From Pseudoips prasinana (Eukaryota; Arthropoda; Insecta; Lepidoptera; Nolidae): 64,000 nucleotides of DNA. Location: positions 31,934,549 through 31,998,548 of the forward strand of contig OX621234.1 in NCBI GenBank assembly GCA_951640165.1, given 5' to 3'. The stretch's first letter is position 1, and each line of letters begins with the position of its first letter. Both the position numbers and the translations under genes were made by a program. Below the pieces are notes generated by a model. The model saw only the letters and a program-made list of their open reading frames with translations. It ran no database searches and had not been told where the DNA came from. Positions 20,671 to 33,379 of the stretch are shown piece by piece.

Positions 20671-20769
20671 TGACGGTGTCAGTCTTAAACTTTTCAATCG
20701 GCACAACAATATGCACAACTAGCAACACCCAATACGTCATATTGCACGTATTTCAAACGCCCCCCCCCT

Positions 20770-21740
20770 ACATTACCTGTAAAAAGGAGCACTTATTTGG
20801 GATCGACTCGCGTGAGTGTAGATGTGCTCACTACTTGTCCGCGCTCGGCGTACATGACCCTGCCGGAGAAGGTCTCCCCTGTGGATTCTGGTTTATGGAC
20901 TCCGTTCACCGACTCGATATATCGGAAGGCGAGGGAACTCTCGCCACCCCCTCGGGCCACCTCTGGCGGCACTTATGACCGCCAAAGGCCCTCGGATCCG
21001 TGCGATCCAGAAGATACTCGAGCTTAGACGAGTCACTACCAGACGTGCAATCGGGACCGGGACCGGGACGATGACGACAACTACGATGGCTCAACGTCAA
21101 AGGCGGCGATGGACCTAGATGCCACCGGCAATGTAAAGCGATTCCACAGACAGGACGAAGAGGCCACCAAGCGCCGCTATCTTACACCCGACCAATTGCG
21201 CGAAATACTGACACCGATACCTATTCTCTCCTACGCCGAAGCATTCGGAAGATCCGCCACCGACGCTGGCAGGGAGACCACTGATGGCACCGGCGCAAAG
21301 GTAAAACCGATGACCACTGCGGATCTACCCGCATTAAAAAAGAAAAGAAATAATCCGAGACACCCTCCTCGAGGTAGAGGAAAAGTTCACTAACTAGGCT
21401 ACATGCCACACGTGCGCCCTAACCACCAGGGAGTTCGATTCATGCCGGAGGAGGACCAGGAATACCGTGTAGTACACCGGTTACGAAACTAGAAACAGAG
21501 AAGGGCCTTTCCTGGTTCTTCTACTCCCTGCCGGCCGAAAGGAGTTGATAAGAGGCCTGATGATCGACACCCTGGTCGACCAAATAGAAGCTACACTCAG
21601 TACAGAATGGATCGAACCCGAGTAAGTGTGCCTCATATGTGCCGGCAGAGGAGGCCGGGCTGCGGCTCAGGAAGATCCTCGCCATATTAACTAGGACATC
21701 AGTCACTATGCCGCGGATCTACGACCTCACCGAGCATCGG
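20770..21740 (+). other. GC-rich block with broken open frames, probable retroelement ORF1 remnant
   Basis: About 1 kb that is much richer in G+C than its surroundings, with several overlapping medium open frames (20797-21027, 21109-21393, 21639-21935). The 21109-21393 frame encodes a hydrophilic, Arg/Asp-rich peptide (RRYLTPDQLREILTPIPI, ending KKKRNNPRHPPRGRGK) of the style of a gag-like ORF1 linker. No zinc knuckle, RT or splice-like boundary is seen, and the frames do not join. A decayed retrotransposon ORF1 is my best reading; a host exon set cannot be excluded. Confidence 0.35.
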
Positions 21741-22255
21741 TTTTGTGAGGTTGTTGATAATCAATCTTCGAGATTTATTGTAACGATGGACCAAAAACCC
21801 TCGATGAAAGAAACCAACGACAAAAAATGGCATGTCACTCTTTTTAAAAACAACAATGTTTCGGCCTCATCATATACATTACTGGATTATATAAATTCGA
21901 GTGCAGACACGACGGTTCGGTCGCTTAGCGGTTAACTCACATGGGGCGCATTAATTTCTACAACCCAATTTAAAACTATTTGAAATTGAAATTTTTATTA
22001 ACTAATAGTCTATCATTCTAAAGGAGATGGCCAAAAGTTGGAAGAATCTGGGCCCCAGAATGTAAATACATAAAACCTATGTTATTTGATAATAGAGATC
22101 TTCTAAAATGTACTTAAAAAGTTTCATATTGCTATGCAGTTGTAGACCAAAGTTATGAAGGTTCCAAAAACTTAATTTATCTCTACGATTAAAATAATGT
22201 TTTGGATATTGCATTGATTTATCTATAATTATATTTCCCTCAGGGATTCAAGGTA

Positions 22256-22384
22256 GACGCCAGCACACCCAGCAATCTGTCAAAAATTTCTTTAATAGCT
22301 TTTCAACTTTATCACATAAGCATACGATTCAATTTCAATTGGGGAAATTTGACAGATTGGGGTAGCTTGGTGTGCTGGCGTCTG
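22256..22384. mobile_element. Palindromic TA-flanked MITE, copy 3
   Basis: As copy 1, but the left end has lost the initial CA (gTAgacgccagc) and the left arm has lost about 6 bases (ccagcaatctgtc). The right end is intact, CGTCTG|TA. Confidence 0.9.
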
Positions 22385-23684
22385 TACATTGAAAGTAAGT
22401 ATTTCATTTAAAATATTTTATTAATTAAGTCTCGGAGACTGAATTAATTGGTAATTGGGCAGGATTTGGCCATCTCTTTTGATAGACTTTTTAACCTTCC
22501 TAATTCCTCAAAAGAACGTGACACATGAGGATTTTTCTTGATATAAAGCAGCCCTGCATAAAACTTTAATATTTGAAGGAATGAAGATAGGAAGAATATG
22601 TACTGTGTTTTTGCTGACCCTAGCTAGTATAGATTAGCCAGGTTATAGGCGTTTTCATGATAGAGTGGATAATTTGAAGCATCAATAGACTGTATATTCT
22701 AAACACATTTTTTTCGGTTCATATTACATAAAGTACAAAACATTGTAAATTAGACACTGACCTTTCGTATTTTAATTTCGTTATAGTTGTCCACATAAAA
22801 ATATTCATGTCGTCGATTATACAAATATACGCAACATACATATCCACACGACCACTGTACTTAGACCTTGCTCACTTATGTTGTTTGAATTATAAATGAA
22901 AAACTCAAGAGTTCTCTTTACCCTGGATTTTAATTAGCCATCTTACATTCCACTTTACAGGTTTTCGTAACACGAGACTTTGTAATTAGTCGGCGTGAGC
23001 GTTAGACAAGTGAATTAATAAAATTCCCCATAAGGGCGGTGAGAAAATATAAAATTTTGAGAATCTCAAAAATACGAGCCTTGTGAGAATTATTTATCGA
23101 ACTAAGTTGTTGCATAAGAGAATTTGAAATTAATATTAACAACTAGGTAATTGTTACTTTGTTTATAAATTTGACTAGCGATTTTTAACATTACCGTAGC
23201 CTTACCCCATAAGCTGCAATCACAACAACGAAATGCAGACACCATTTTTTTGCTGATGTGTCTGTAAAAATTGTGTTTTGATGTAAGAATAAAGCGTAAG
23301 CAGTTTTTTTTTGTTGAATGCACAAATATATAGTATCCAACACAAATCATGTGCAGGAACTCGATGATATTTTTGGCACAATATGAGGTGGGCGAGAATT
23401 GATTTACTGTGATAGTTGTTATAAGAATATTTTGCACTCATTGTCAAATGTTTGACGAATAAAATAACCAGCGAACTAAATCCCGCAAACTTCACCAGTC
23501 ATATATACCTGGCTATCCTTAACTTTAGTTGGGGCTCCAATGGTATATGTTCAATATTTAACGTGCTGCGCTGTGAATGGCGTAGATTTCATCGCTTCTA
23601 AAGCACACCGAAATGTTTACTCTATTAATTGGTGTTGTGTGTTATTTCTTAAAACAACGTCGGCTATATGAATAACTAAAACAA
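22385..23684. other. AT-rich sequence, nothing recognised
   Basis: Two overlapping short minus-strand frames (23102-23495) have no recognisable domain and AT-driven composition. No repeat or gene is supported. Confidence 0.5.
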
Positions 23685-24180
23685 AAATTCAAACTTTATT
23701 TATTTCGTAAAACTGTTATATTTATGTGGAATCGTATTTTTTACAGATTTGCAGTGCATGCCATGGCAGTTACTTGAAAACCCTGCCAGAACTAGTTTTA
23801 TCAAGAAATTTTGCTATATATTAATTACTTATTTCTTATATTATGTGTTGACTTAGAACAACTTAATGCCAAGGACTTTTGTCACTTAAATAATTAGAAA
23901 TATTGTTACAAGAGATAATAAAAAAAAATTGGCCTAAATAATTCATTTAAACTTATTTATAGACAATTCTCTAATATGATTGGGAAGTTTATTATAGAAT
24001 CTTGTATATTTGCCCATAAAGGTTTACTTATTTTGTGGAGGAGGGGTAGTATGTAACATAAAATGTATATTATTATGATTTATTATTGTTTATTTTATGT
24101 GTATCGTTTCTTTCACAGGAGGAATATTTATTTTTATGCACGTACACTTTTGTTTCTACTCTCGAATAGCACCAGAACTT
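23685..24180 (-). pseudogene. Non-LTR retrotransposon 3' end (ORF2 C-terminus and 3' UTR)
   Basis: On the minus strand about 23955-24035 reads FMGKYTRFYNKLPNHIREL then INKFK and a stop, the usual last residues of CR1/L2-type ORF2 proteins. The rest is 3' UTR. A second copy of the same family, with the same order of blocks ('tggcagctactgagaaacac' vs 'tggcagttacttgaaaaccc'), is at 45485-45975. It is truncated and dead. Confidence 0.7.
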
Positions 24181-24194
24181 GAAGAGAACCTTAT

Positions 24195-24400
24195 CACGTC
24201 AGCCAATAACATCCACTGCTGAGCCTCCCTAAGACTCCTTCATCATCCCTCAAGGATATGCTAGAATTACCACGCTTGGTAGACGGGTTGGCGATCCTAT
24301 GGTCTTTGTACTCAGAGAGACGATGTTTCCCGTTTTCCGGTAGATATTCCATTAGGTCGACTTCTACGCCTCCTATAAATCGGAATGGGTGGTGATATTC
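24195..24400 (+). repeat. Dispersed repeat, copy 3 of the 17930 type
   Basis: 'cacgcttggtagacgggttg' then 'gcgatcctatggtctttgta' and 'aggtcgacttctacgcctcc' match the copies at 17930 and 20515 block by block. The 91-codon minus-strand frame across it is a shadow. Confidence 0.6.
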
Positions 24401-25243
24401 TAAGTTTTCAGCCACAAAGCATCGCATTTTAGTTGCGTTAAATGCGTCATATGTATATAGCACGTACAAAAGATTCCTTTGAGAACCTAAGAGAAAAAAA
24501 TCTTATTTTGTCAGCGCCCTGAACGAGATAAGACTGTTGTACATTTATGGGCAAAACGCAGTCATCTTATTTGCATGATATGTGTAAATACAGTATGCAG
24601 CCAAGCTAGTTGTTTGAACTAACTAGTTACATGCTTATTTTAGCCAGTGTATATACCCATCACACCTAGGGAATCTTTATTTAAAGGAACATGTGCTTCG
24701 TCGACAAACTTTACACACACGTCTCACGGGCTAACACTAGTCGAAAGTGCCTAATCGCCTATAGTTAATAACAGACGATGTACCTTATTCCAAATGATCA
24801 ATTTGAAAACAAAACCAAAGTAAGGACGTGACTATCCTCACTTGGGTTGGGATTACGCGCGCGGACCGAATCTTTCGTTCGGACATACCGTGTCAAAACA
24901 GTTTACAAATGTGTATGTGCATTCCGATATTTAAGTTCTAACAAAGTTTTTGACTTAAAATTGTATTTACTATATTTTTATTGCAATTAAAATGAACGTG
25001 ACAAAAATAAAAAGGATTTTAACTTATAACTTGACTAGTCTTTAAAACCTAACGTAAGTGTTTCATGGGGTGGTATGATGAATATTGAACATTCTGCGAA
25101 CTAGAGATGGCGCGACCTCTGGACATGGTAAATTGGAAATTCAGCATCTAAACGGTTCCCATTTATATCAACTAAGATATGTTCAACTAGGGTCAGAATG
25201 TTTACTCGAGAAGTTCCACTTTTTATTATTTATTATTATTACA
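24401..25243. other. No recognised features
   Basis: Intergenic or intronic sequence; nothing supported. Some GC-rich words near 24850-24890 (acgcgcgcggaccgaatctt). Confidence 0.5.
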
Positions 25244-25624
25244 TCTTTACTAATAATATAAAATTATATGTAATATAAATGCGAAAGTAACTGTCTGCCT
25301 TTTGCGCTTTCACGCCAAATTTACTGAACCGATTTAAATGAAATGTTGTACACTGCCAGTCTAGACCCTGAGAAATAACGTAGGCTACTTTTTAATGCGA
25401 AAAAAGGGTTGGAAGGGGGGATGAAAAGTTGTATGGAAGCATCATCATTTTTAGAGATAGAAGCTTGAAACTATTTTTTTTAGTCTGTTGATTCGATATA
25501 AATAAATATGACATTCTAAGTTTGTAAAAGTATTACCCTCAAGGGTGTAAAATAACAATAGTATGAAAGTTTTTATGGAAATGTGTAAGGTTTATGTAAA
25601 TGTTTTATGAATAAATAATCATAA

Positions 25625-26035
25625 ATAAATTATATTCTGGGACATTATTTACACACGGCCATCTGATCCCAAACTTGCTTGAACTATTGAAACCAGATAA
25701 CTGATATACTACATATACTACTTTTCTTTTGTAAATACATATAGATAACTAGCTGTGCCCCGCGGTGTTACCCGCGTTAAATTTTATAAATTTTGTTTGC
25801 TATAAACCTCACGGAGCCCGAGACCTTTCCAACGAATGCAAAACGGTGGAAATCGGTTCGTGCGTTCTGGAGTTATAGCGTCAGGAAGGAAAACCCGACT
25901 TATTTTTATATAGTAGAGATAACACCCAGACTCAGGACAAACAGACATGTTCATGCACACAAATAGCTGTCCTGGGTGTGAATCGAACCCACGACCTCCT
26001 GAGTGAAAAGCAAGCATTTGCCAACCACGCCAACA
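25625..26035 (-). mobile_element. tRNA-derived SINE (family B head), split by a mini-Helitron
   Basis: The head at 25920-26035 (minus) has A box 'ggcgtggttggcaaatgc' and B box GGGTTCGATTC, then 'tgtcctgagtctgggtgtta'. The remaining body and tail, with 'gccatctgatcccaaacttg', lie at 25625-25748. The 171-bp insert separates them. Confidence 0.8.
25749..25919 (-). mobile_element. 171-bp mini-Helitron, copy 1
   Basis: Minus strand: A|TCTCTACTATATAAAAATAA to CCGCGGGGCACAGCTAG|T. A second copy with the same length and ends lies at 48623-48793 (+). Non-coding. The open frame through it is incidental. Confidence 0.88.
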
Positions 26036-26465
26036 GGCTAGAGACTAAATATTAGAAATATTCTGATCTAACTCTAAATAAATCTAATTTACAGAATCAT
26101 TACAAAATTACGGGGTCGCGGGCACAGCTAGTTACAAAACAAATATTAAAGTAATAAATGGTTCACAGTACAAATAAAATGGAAGAAAGTACGGTTTGAT
26201 TGGTTGATTATTATATACCTACGATAAGATTTTTTTCTATTAACATGTATTCTGATTAAGATTACTTCTATATATTTGACCTCAAAATATGAAAATTAAT
26301 GTCCCTCGTGGAATAGCTTTATATAAAATGTCAATGTTTAACTTATAATACAAAGTAAAAAAATATAAAGAACAATAATATTATATTTTATTCTAAATAC
26401 TTATTATTATTATTATATAATAATAATTATTATTTTTTGTTTTTTATTTACCACGGCTAATTGCC

Positions 26466-26720
26466 GGACAATATGGTGTGACGGGCCTAAGCCAAGTCGA
26501 CACCTGTGTCAGGATTTCGTTCAGAACTTTGCAGAAACTTACATACTAATCTGCAGGTGTTCAATATTGCAGCTTTCTGAAGAAGAATATAAGATAATGG
26601 TGGAAGATCTAACATGAAAAGTGATCGGTGTAGACTCTTACCAGTCGTTGACAGGACTATAGGGACTATTATTATTAAGGGTCTATCAAGGGCCGCTTTA
26701 CTACTACTATGCATAAAATA
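26466..26720 (-). pseudogene. Retroelement polyprotein C-terminal fragment
   Basis: Minus-strand translation contains PLIIIVPIVLSTTGKSLHRS and ILLQKAAILNTCRLVCKFLQ. This is the 'IPIVxxxTG...L...MQKA..LNTCR..RKFL' pattern I recognise at the C-terminus of a group of insect reverse-transcriptase proteins. Only this last part is present, so it is a 5'-truncated remnant. The retroelement clade is not certain. Confidence 0.5.
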
Positions 26721-27401
26721 ACTAAATGCGCCAAATATTTGAATTTCAGACTCCTCAGATATTAAAATGCCTAGAACAAGGTGGAGTCTTTCACAGTTCA
26801 GCTGCTCATAGAACGAATCGAATCACTGCGTTCAAAATTGGATTCGATTGCCCCAGTCTAGAGCAGGCCTGCTTTTGGAGGACATATAGTAATATCTGGC
26901 TAATTTCAGATTTTTAAAGTCTTTTTATGTAGCCATAGACTACAGCCATACACTACCTGGCCAGCATGTTGGAACTTTCTCAACATAACGCTCGGGTGGA
27001 AGGGCCGTCCGCTTCCGTTACTTCAGGCGGTGTGAGGGGACGGTGGCGCCATCATGTCATCAGCGGTACAGTTCGCATTTTGGACTTCCCGGCATCACCC
27101 GATCTTAACGTCCCGATGTTTGTTCCCGGGTTAAATTTTGTACACTCTAATTTAATACTTAATATAACCAGCATATACAGTCTACTCTTTTATTTATTAT
27201 ACCCAGTAGGGCCCCAAAGGTCGTAGCGGTCTTTACAACCTTGATATTATAATTTCATTTTAATTCATTTCTTTGTAAGAACATATCGAATCTTTGCGAG
27301 AACATTTGGGTCTTCTGAGAATTTCCTGAGCCTGCTAATTAGTTGAATAAGACAATAGAATAAGAACACATTGTTTTAATTACTTATATATTATGATTGT
27401 A
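26721..27401. other. No supported gene
   Basis: Two short + strand frames (26726-26917, 26966-27226) have no domain I recognise. 26990-27100 is locally GC-rich and may be a repeat scrap. Confidence 0.4.
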
Positions 27402-27536
27402 CAGATGCCAGCGCCTCCAGCTACCCCAATCAGTCAAATTTCTTTTATAGATTTTCAACTTTATCACAAAAGCGTAAGGTTTACTTTCAATTGGGGATTT
27501 TTTTCAAATAGGGGTAGCTTGATGTGCTGGCGTCTG
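27402..27536. mobile_element. Palindromic TA-flanked MITE, copy 4
   Basis: TA at 27400-27401 and 27537-27538. TIRs CAGATGCCAGCGCCTCCAGC and CAGACGCCAGCACATCAAGC. Same core as copies 1-3. Confidence 0.9.
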
Positions 27537-27864
27537 TACAAGCCAAATACTTGAAATCTAGGCCTTCTAAGTAAAAGATATTGAACTAGAATTGATCATT
27601 ATATTTTAAATTATACTTTTGGTACTGAAACAATATAGGTTCGCAATTCTTATTTTTATTTATTGTCTTTTTTTCCTTTAACTGCTTTTCGTAACCTCCT
27701 TTCTCAAACCTCCTTAATTGAATAGATGCATAATATTTTATATGTATAGTACATTATTTATTATAGTATAGTATTATTAGTATGTTTATGTAAACTGTAC
27801 ATAACTTTAAATATTGGACTGTACTCTACAACTATCGCCTTTTCTGTCTTACTTTGACCTTGTC

Positions 27865-27995
27865 CATGTCCACCCAACGGTTGTCTGGAAGAGATTGTTA
27901 CAAAGCGATAAGACCGCCGATTGTACCTGTATTTGCTTATTTGTAAGTCAGATATTGTTTCTTTTGGTGCAATAAAGTGTACTCTATCTATCTAT
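27865..27995 (+). repeat. CR1-like retrotransposon 3' tail
   Basis: 'ggttgtctggaagagattg', 'gcgataagaccgccgattgt', then 'gcaataaagtgtactctatc' and a short TCTA tail. Other 3' ends of this family: 34095-34245 (+), 38195-38335 (+) and 39570-39710 (-, attached to coding sequence). Confidence 0.75.
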
Positions 27996-30630
27996 TCAGT
28001 AGTGGACTGCTTGGTTGGTGCTCTAATAGAGTAGTCAATTTATATTGATAATATTATACTTGCAAAACCTATTAAGATTATTATCTGTAAATAGCTTTAT
28101 AGTTTTTTCTTCTCAAATGTTTCTTTAAGAGAATGAACCCTTTAGTTTATTTTTAAACTTAACGGTGAGTTTTGCGTTTTAATTCAGTCTAGTAATGAAA
28201 TTACCCAATCTGCACATATACTTTTTTCTTTGTGCAGTTGGAAAGCATAGTTTATTTCCCATTTCCCCTCCCCCCATCCCTCCCATACGTGAAAGTTGTT
28301 TTTTTCCCAGTGTCATTTTGACAAGTAAAACAAATATAAATTGGTTGATACTATTTTATCAACCAATAATTGTATTTGTTTTATCTACTAAAATAACTTG
28401 GCTCTTTACTATTTTTTGATTTTGCTATTATATTTTACCTTAGAACCTTTGCCAATAATACTCCTAATAATATGTACTTTAGGATCTTGGTGTTTTCTTT
28501 TTAAATCATGATGCGTAGGCGGGCCAAATATAATACTATTTTTCGATTGCGTGGATACTAAATTTGGCGAGAAGGACAAAAAATAGAATTGTAAGTAAAG
28601 AGATTTAGAGAATATGAGACTTCTAAAGAGGCGAGATAGTTTTTTTATATGTATACTAAGGTAGATTCATGTTATACATTTTAGTTTTTTACGCCAGGAA
28701 ATAATAGTAATTCTAAATGTTGGTCTGGAACAATATTATTACATAATATAATTCCAGATTCCTACCGAGTGATTGTGAAATTATTATATTCACAGGTATT
28801 GATAAATGTTAAACAGCCTATTAATATGATAAATCTGTTGTCTTACTTTAATGAACAAAATGACGAGCTAGGCGATATAACATGCTTATATGTTCTTATT
28901 GGAAGTATTGGCAGCTATTATTTGGGAATATTTCCAAAACAATGATTGACAGTCCAGTCATCTAGTGACACGTAGTTGAACAACCATTGTTATCGAAATA
29001 AATGGATACACCCCAAGTAACCTACCTACATTTCATTTAAGCTGGCATAATGCCAGGTCATTTTTATTTTTTACGTAACGTTATAACAAAAATACTGATT
29101 ATTAAAGGCATTACTGGTCATTAAATTGACATCGTGTGACTATATTCCGAGGTTACTCAGCGGAATGATTGTTCATTAAATTGACGCAAAAAAAATAACG
29201 GATTTTCTGAACTCTCAATTTATATTCGGGTCCAGGCCGCACACCACTGACTTTTCTAATTCATGTGCGAATTAGACACTGATTATCTCGTGTTTAGGAT
29301 GATGAAAGAAACATCGTGAGGTCATAATGCAATACGACGTAGATACGTCTGTGTTAACCTGTAATGTTACCAGATGATGCCTGGTAGTCCGGACCTGGAA
29401 CTACAATTATTCAAAACTATGTTCCGTGATAAAAATCTGCTCTCCTCTCCGAGCCAGTCTCTTTGAATGGACCCTTAGGTGTAGCATTGATTATCCGACG
29501 TTACTAAATACTACGACTTAATACAAAATAATACGTTACTAAAATTTATTTATTAAAATTAGTTTATCGCAATGTCTAGCTCCAGCCTTTGTAAAGGATT
29601 CGCGGGAGACTTTGGGATTCAATTATGTTGGGTTTTGTTTTGACTTAAAGAGAACATGGACTCTCTGGCGTTTTAAGTTAGTTTAATGAAGACTGTGTAC
29701 AATGGTCTACACCGGGACTAAGAGCGGAAACCGTACCCACTAGCATGTTAGTGGCGACAAAATGATTATGATGATGATGAACACTGCCTCTTATAGTGGT
29801 GTCAATTCTTGATGAAATAAGTACTTCTTTTTTTATCTTTACAAGGAGGACGGTATGAGAGACCGTATTGAATGGAATTAGCCAGTTCAAAGGAAATTAT
29901 AGCGAATACATCGGAGGATTTCGGTTAGTCTTTTACTGGTCTTGTCCGTGCTTTCGACTGTGGTAAAAGAGTGAAGATATGGATGATTCTGTGGTAACAT
30001 GGGTGAATTATTTTTGAATATTGACGTTATTTAGTTTAACCTGATTTCGGAGGACTTGGTGCTTTCTATTGCTGCCAAATGTATATAGATATTCACGTCG
30101 AATGTGAGTGTTACATGTTTATTATGCAAAAAATAAGTCTGTAAGTGCTGTTATAAAACTGATTGCGATTCGAAAATACTACGTGATGTTACCCTGAGGT
30201 GATTCACTGGAGAACTTTAGGTATCTACGGAGAGTGCTGTTTATAATTCTAATATGGAGCATCCACTTACGCGTCGAGTTACCTGCCAATGTTTACTTTG
30301 TATTCAGTTTGTGTTTTACGTATTGAGTGGTGTATTGCGTGATTTGTGTATTATCGACTAACACGTCCACGGGTACATATTGCCCCGAGACAGGTAGACG
30401 GTCCTACGTCCCGGGGCTAAAAGTCCCCGCATTCAATAGTTTAAATAAACGCCGTCCTTTGGCAAATTACGGCATTAATTGGCATGAATCGCATCGAAAC
30501 ACCATGGTCACGAGGATATGTTATACAATATGTTTTAATAATGTTTAACAACTTAGTTATAAATTTATATTCTAAATATAATTATAATAAATATATTCCC
30601 TGAATGTTGACATCCGTTTAGGCGAATGAA
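27996..30630. other. Mostly unrecognised AT-rich region
   Basis: 29245-29345 carries 'gaaagaaacatcgtgagg', a scrap of a common lepidopteran repeat. 30382-30418 is an imperfect hairpin (gccccgagac ... gtcccggggc). 28500-28560 ('atgcgtaggcgggccaaata') is weakly similar to 31130-31200. No gene is supported; the open frames at 28195, 29678 and 30327 are short and lack domains. Confidence 0.45.
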
Positions 30631-30915
30631 AGTACCAAGCTGAAATAGCAGTGGTAGGGCACATATTTCGTAGAACTGAAGCACAAATGTGTGTATGTGT
30701 ATGTGTCCTGCCCTCTGGGAGATTCTCGAGTGGCGACCATGCCCCGAAAGACGCAGCGTGTGCAGCCCAAGGTGGACCGAAGATATTATGAGGGTCACTT
30801 GCCGAGCCGTTGCATGCAGGTAGCGCAAGACCGGCAATTGTGGAAATCTTTGGGGGAGGTCTTTGTCCAGTAGTGGGTGTATGTCTTTCAGCTGATATGA
30901 AGATGATCCAATATT
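30630..30915 (+). pseudogene. RTE-type retrotransposon 3' fragment
   Basis: Same family as 13217-13862. It has 'gctgaaatagcagtggta', 'attctcgagtggcgaccatg', and 'ggtagcgcaagaccggcaat', then 'tgtggaaatctttgggggag' and a decayed 'gatatgaagatgat' tail. Frames are broken; a 60-codon piece (30691-30873) remains open. Confidence 0.8.
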
Positions 30916-31002
30916 AAAGTGACATATTCTATTTAGATGATTCACAAACATTTGTTAATACATATATTATTTATACAAAGATCTATAAATCTTAGTACCA
31001 GT

Positions 31003-31071
31003 ACGTATGCGCTCGAGAAAAATCATAAGTAAATACAAAACACACTTATGATTTTTCTCGAGCGCATACGT
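31003..31071. repeat. Perfect hairpin, 28-bp arms
   Basis: Arms 31003-31030 (acgtatgcgctcgagaaaaa...) and 31044-31071 pair perfectly around a 13-base loop. Confidence 0.97.
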
Positions 31072-31754
31072 CACAATGTGCGGATTGAGTGGGGGTCAGT
31101 CTGAGTTCGATGGTCACTTACGGAGCACGTGATGGTGCGTAGGCGAGCAAAATACAATATATTCAATATGTTGCGTGGGTACTACAATAATGCAACTCTT
31201 AGTTCCAGATAACACAATATTTAGGATACATTTTTAAAAGTGAATTTAATTGTATTATGGGCGCTAAATGCTATGAAGTGAAAAGGGTGGAACGTTCGTG
31301 TTATACAGGTGTTTGATTTAAAGGGGCCAGTTAAGTTAAAATCCGAAGATGTCGAAGATAGTATATTTTTAGGAAATAAAAGGATCTAATCATAAAAAGA
31401 GGTTTATTAATACTTTAAAATAATGAATTAAGAAATTAATTACAATGACATACACAGTAGTAACACATTAAACACTGCAATAAACAATAAATACACTTGT
31501 ACTAAAGATTAATCGATACGTAAACCGACAGAGCTTCTACATGCGTCGACGTCTGGTGCCAAAGTGAAAGAGGCATCCGTTGACTCCACCATATAGGCAA
31601 AGTCCTACGTAACACCTCAGCCGTCTTGAAAACACTTACAATATTATTGCTTTTTCATAAAGCCAACCTACTTTAATTTTCCTTGTAACAACCGATTTGA
31701 ACCAATTTTATATGAGACTATTCCGAAAATATCCATATAGGATATATCGGATTA

Positions 31755-31970
31755 TAAATATAAATAAATATCTTGGGACAATTAGTAACATACTGCCATC
31801 TGCTTCTATAGAAGTCAGAACTTGTACTATGACAGCCAGGCACTGATAACATACTTATATATTTCTAAATCCACACATATTATAGGTAAATTACACCCAG
31901 GAACACCAAATAATAGAACCCACTTCTGACTTGGCACCATGGTCCCTCACCACTCGATATCAAATACGAG
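31755..31970 (-). mobile_element. Degenerate SINE
   Basis: Minus strand: a tRNA-like head near 31925-31965 ('tggtgccaagtcagaagtgg') with decayed B box 'gttctattatttgg', body similar to families A and C ('gccatctgcttctatagaag', 'agaacttgtactatgacagc', 'acatacttatatatttc'). Diverged and inactive. Confidence 0.5.
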
Positions 31971-32134
31971 TCAGTAATCAGTCCACAAATATAGGAGAAA
32001 TCGCGTAATATACATTCGGAAAAAACTTAAAATCCAATTAATAACCTCCTTTTTTAAGCCGCTTTGATCTGTGGAACAAATAAGTGGATTGTGGCCACTC
32101 ACACATTCCTTCAATAGTAATATTCCTATGACTA

Positions 32135-32410
32135 TATGCGACTATACAAACAATGGTCACCGTATAGTTCGTAGTGCTCCTGCCTACGAAGCTGATGGTC
32201 CTGGGTTCGAATCCCGGTAAGTGCAAATATTTGTGTGATGAGCACGAATATTTGTTTCTGAGTCATGGATGTTTTCTATGTATTTAAGTATTTATCAATC
32301 TATATAAGTATGTATATCATCGCCTGTTACCCATAGTACAAGCTTTGTTTAGTTTGGGGCTAGGATGATCTGTGTGACATTGTCCCTAGATATTACTATT
32401 ATTATTATTA
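32135..32410 (+). mobile_element. tRNA-derived SINE, family A
   Basis: 'tagttcgtagtgctcctgcc' (A box region, mutated), GGTTCGAATCC (B box), then 'gatgagcacgaatatttg', the 'gtatttatcaatctatataa' body, 'ggggctaggatgatctgtgt' and an (ATT)n tail at 32393-32412. Near-complete copy. Confidence 0.88.
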
Positions 32411-33059
32411 CTAATGGTGCGACATTCCAAAAGTCAATGAGTCAAATTATATTTAAAATGTACAGTCATTATAACACACCAGACACACAGTACAAATAAG
32501 GTGCTCTCATACTTGGCAGGTGGTTTGGTAATCTCAGTATGACGCTGATGGCTAGCTTATCTAATTAATGCAACTTCTCATGTCGCGCCCACGAGAAACG
32601 AATAGTGAGCTATTTTCACCGTTGCAGAATGTTTTGGCAAGCTTTTTCATGTACGTATTTACAGGATATTATTTACTCTATACACAAATATGAACTAAAT
32701 AATGGAATGATTAATATATTCCTAGCTACAAATATATAGACGCTTTTATTTGCGCTGTTGAAGCTATAATGCAACATTTTTTTTAACTGACATATATAGT
32801 ATATTGTCATTTCGACTGTAGGTATTTATGTATGTAACGTGATTAGTTACAGTTGTGTCCGTACCGATTTTTATTCAATGGAAATATTTCTAGTGCCGTC
32901 GGACACAAATAAAAGTTGAAATCATATCTAAGTTTTTAAAACAGTAAATATTTAATTCGTGTGGCTATCCTGTAGGCCTCACACATGGCTCTTTGATATT
33001 TTCTACTCACTAACTACGGCTAGAGCAGCCAACATATTTATTTAAAGCACATAGCTGGT

Positions 33060-33275
33060 ATGGCCATTAGGCCTAAAGGCTTTTTGAGTTGCAACCGTGA
33101 TCTATAAGACCCAACGTGGGCGGGCCCCTACAAGATGAATGGAAGATATGGCGAGGGTCATTGGAACCCGTTGGACGCGGGTAGCGTAATACCGGCAATT
33201 GTGGAGATATTTGGGCGAGTCCTTTGTTCAATAGTGGACGTCTTTCAGCGGATATGAGGATGATGACATACCTGG
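33060..33275 (+). pseudogene. RTE-type retrotransposon 3' fragment
   Basis: 'aagacccaacgtgggcgggc', 'atggcgagggtcattggaac', 'cgttggacgcgggtagcgta', 'tgtggagatatttgggcgag' and a 'gatatgaggatgatgaca' end match the 3' end of the family at 13217-13862. Not coding. Confidence 0.8.
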
Positions 33276-33379
33276 GTGTTTAAAATCACAGCTATGGACT
33301 CGATACATCTATTTATATACAGTCTGATACACAAACAGTCGGAAGATCGGCGTGCATCCGTTTCTCATAATAATTAATA

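Larger units (their letters stand above)
25244..26131 (+). mobile_element. Helitron-like element containing nested insertions
   Basis: Starts A|TCTTTACTAATAATATAA and ends GGGTCGCGGGCACAGCTAG|T: 5'-TC, 3'-CTAG, between A and T. Near its 5' end it has 'atttactgaaccgatttaaa', as in other lepidopteran Helitrons. A SINE (about 25625-26035, minus) lies within it, and this is in turn interrupted by a 171-bp mini-Helitron (25749-25919). No Rep/helicase is encoded. Confidence 0.75.
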
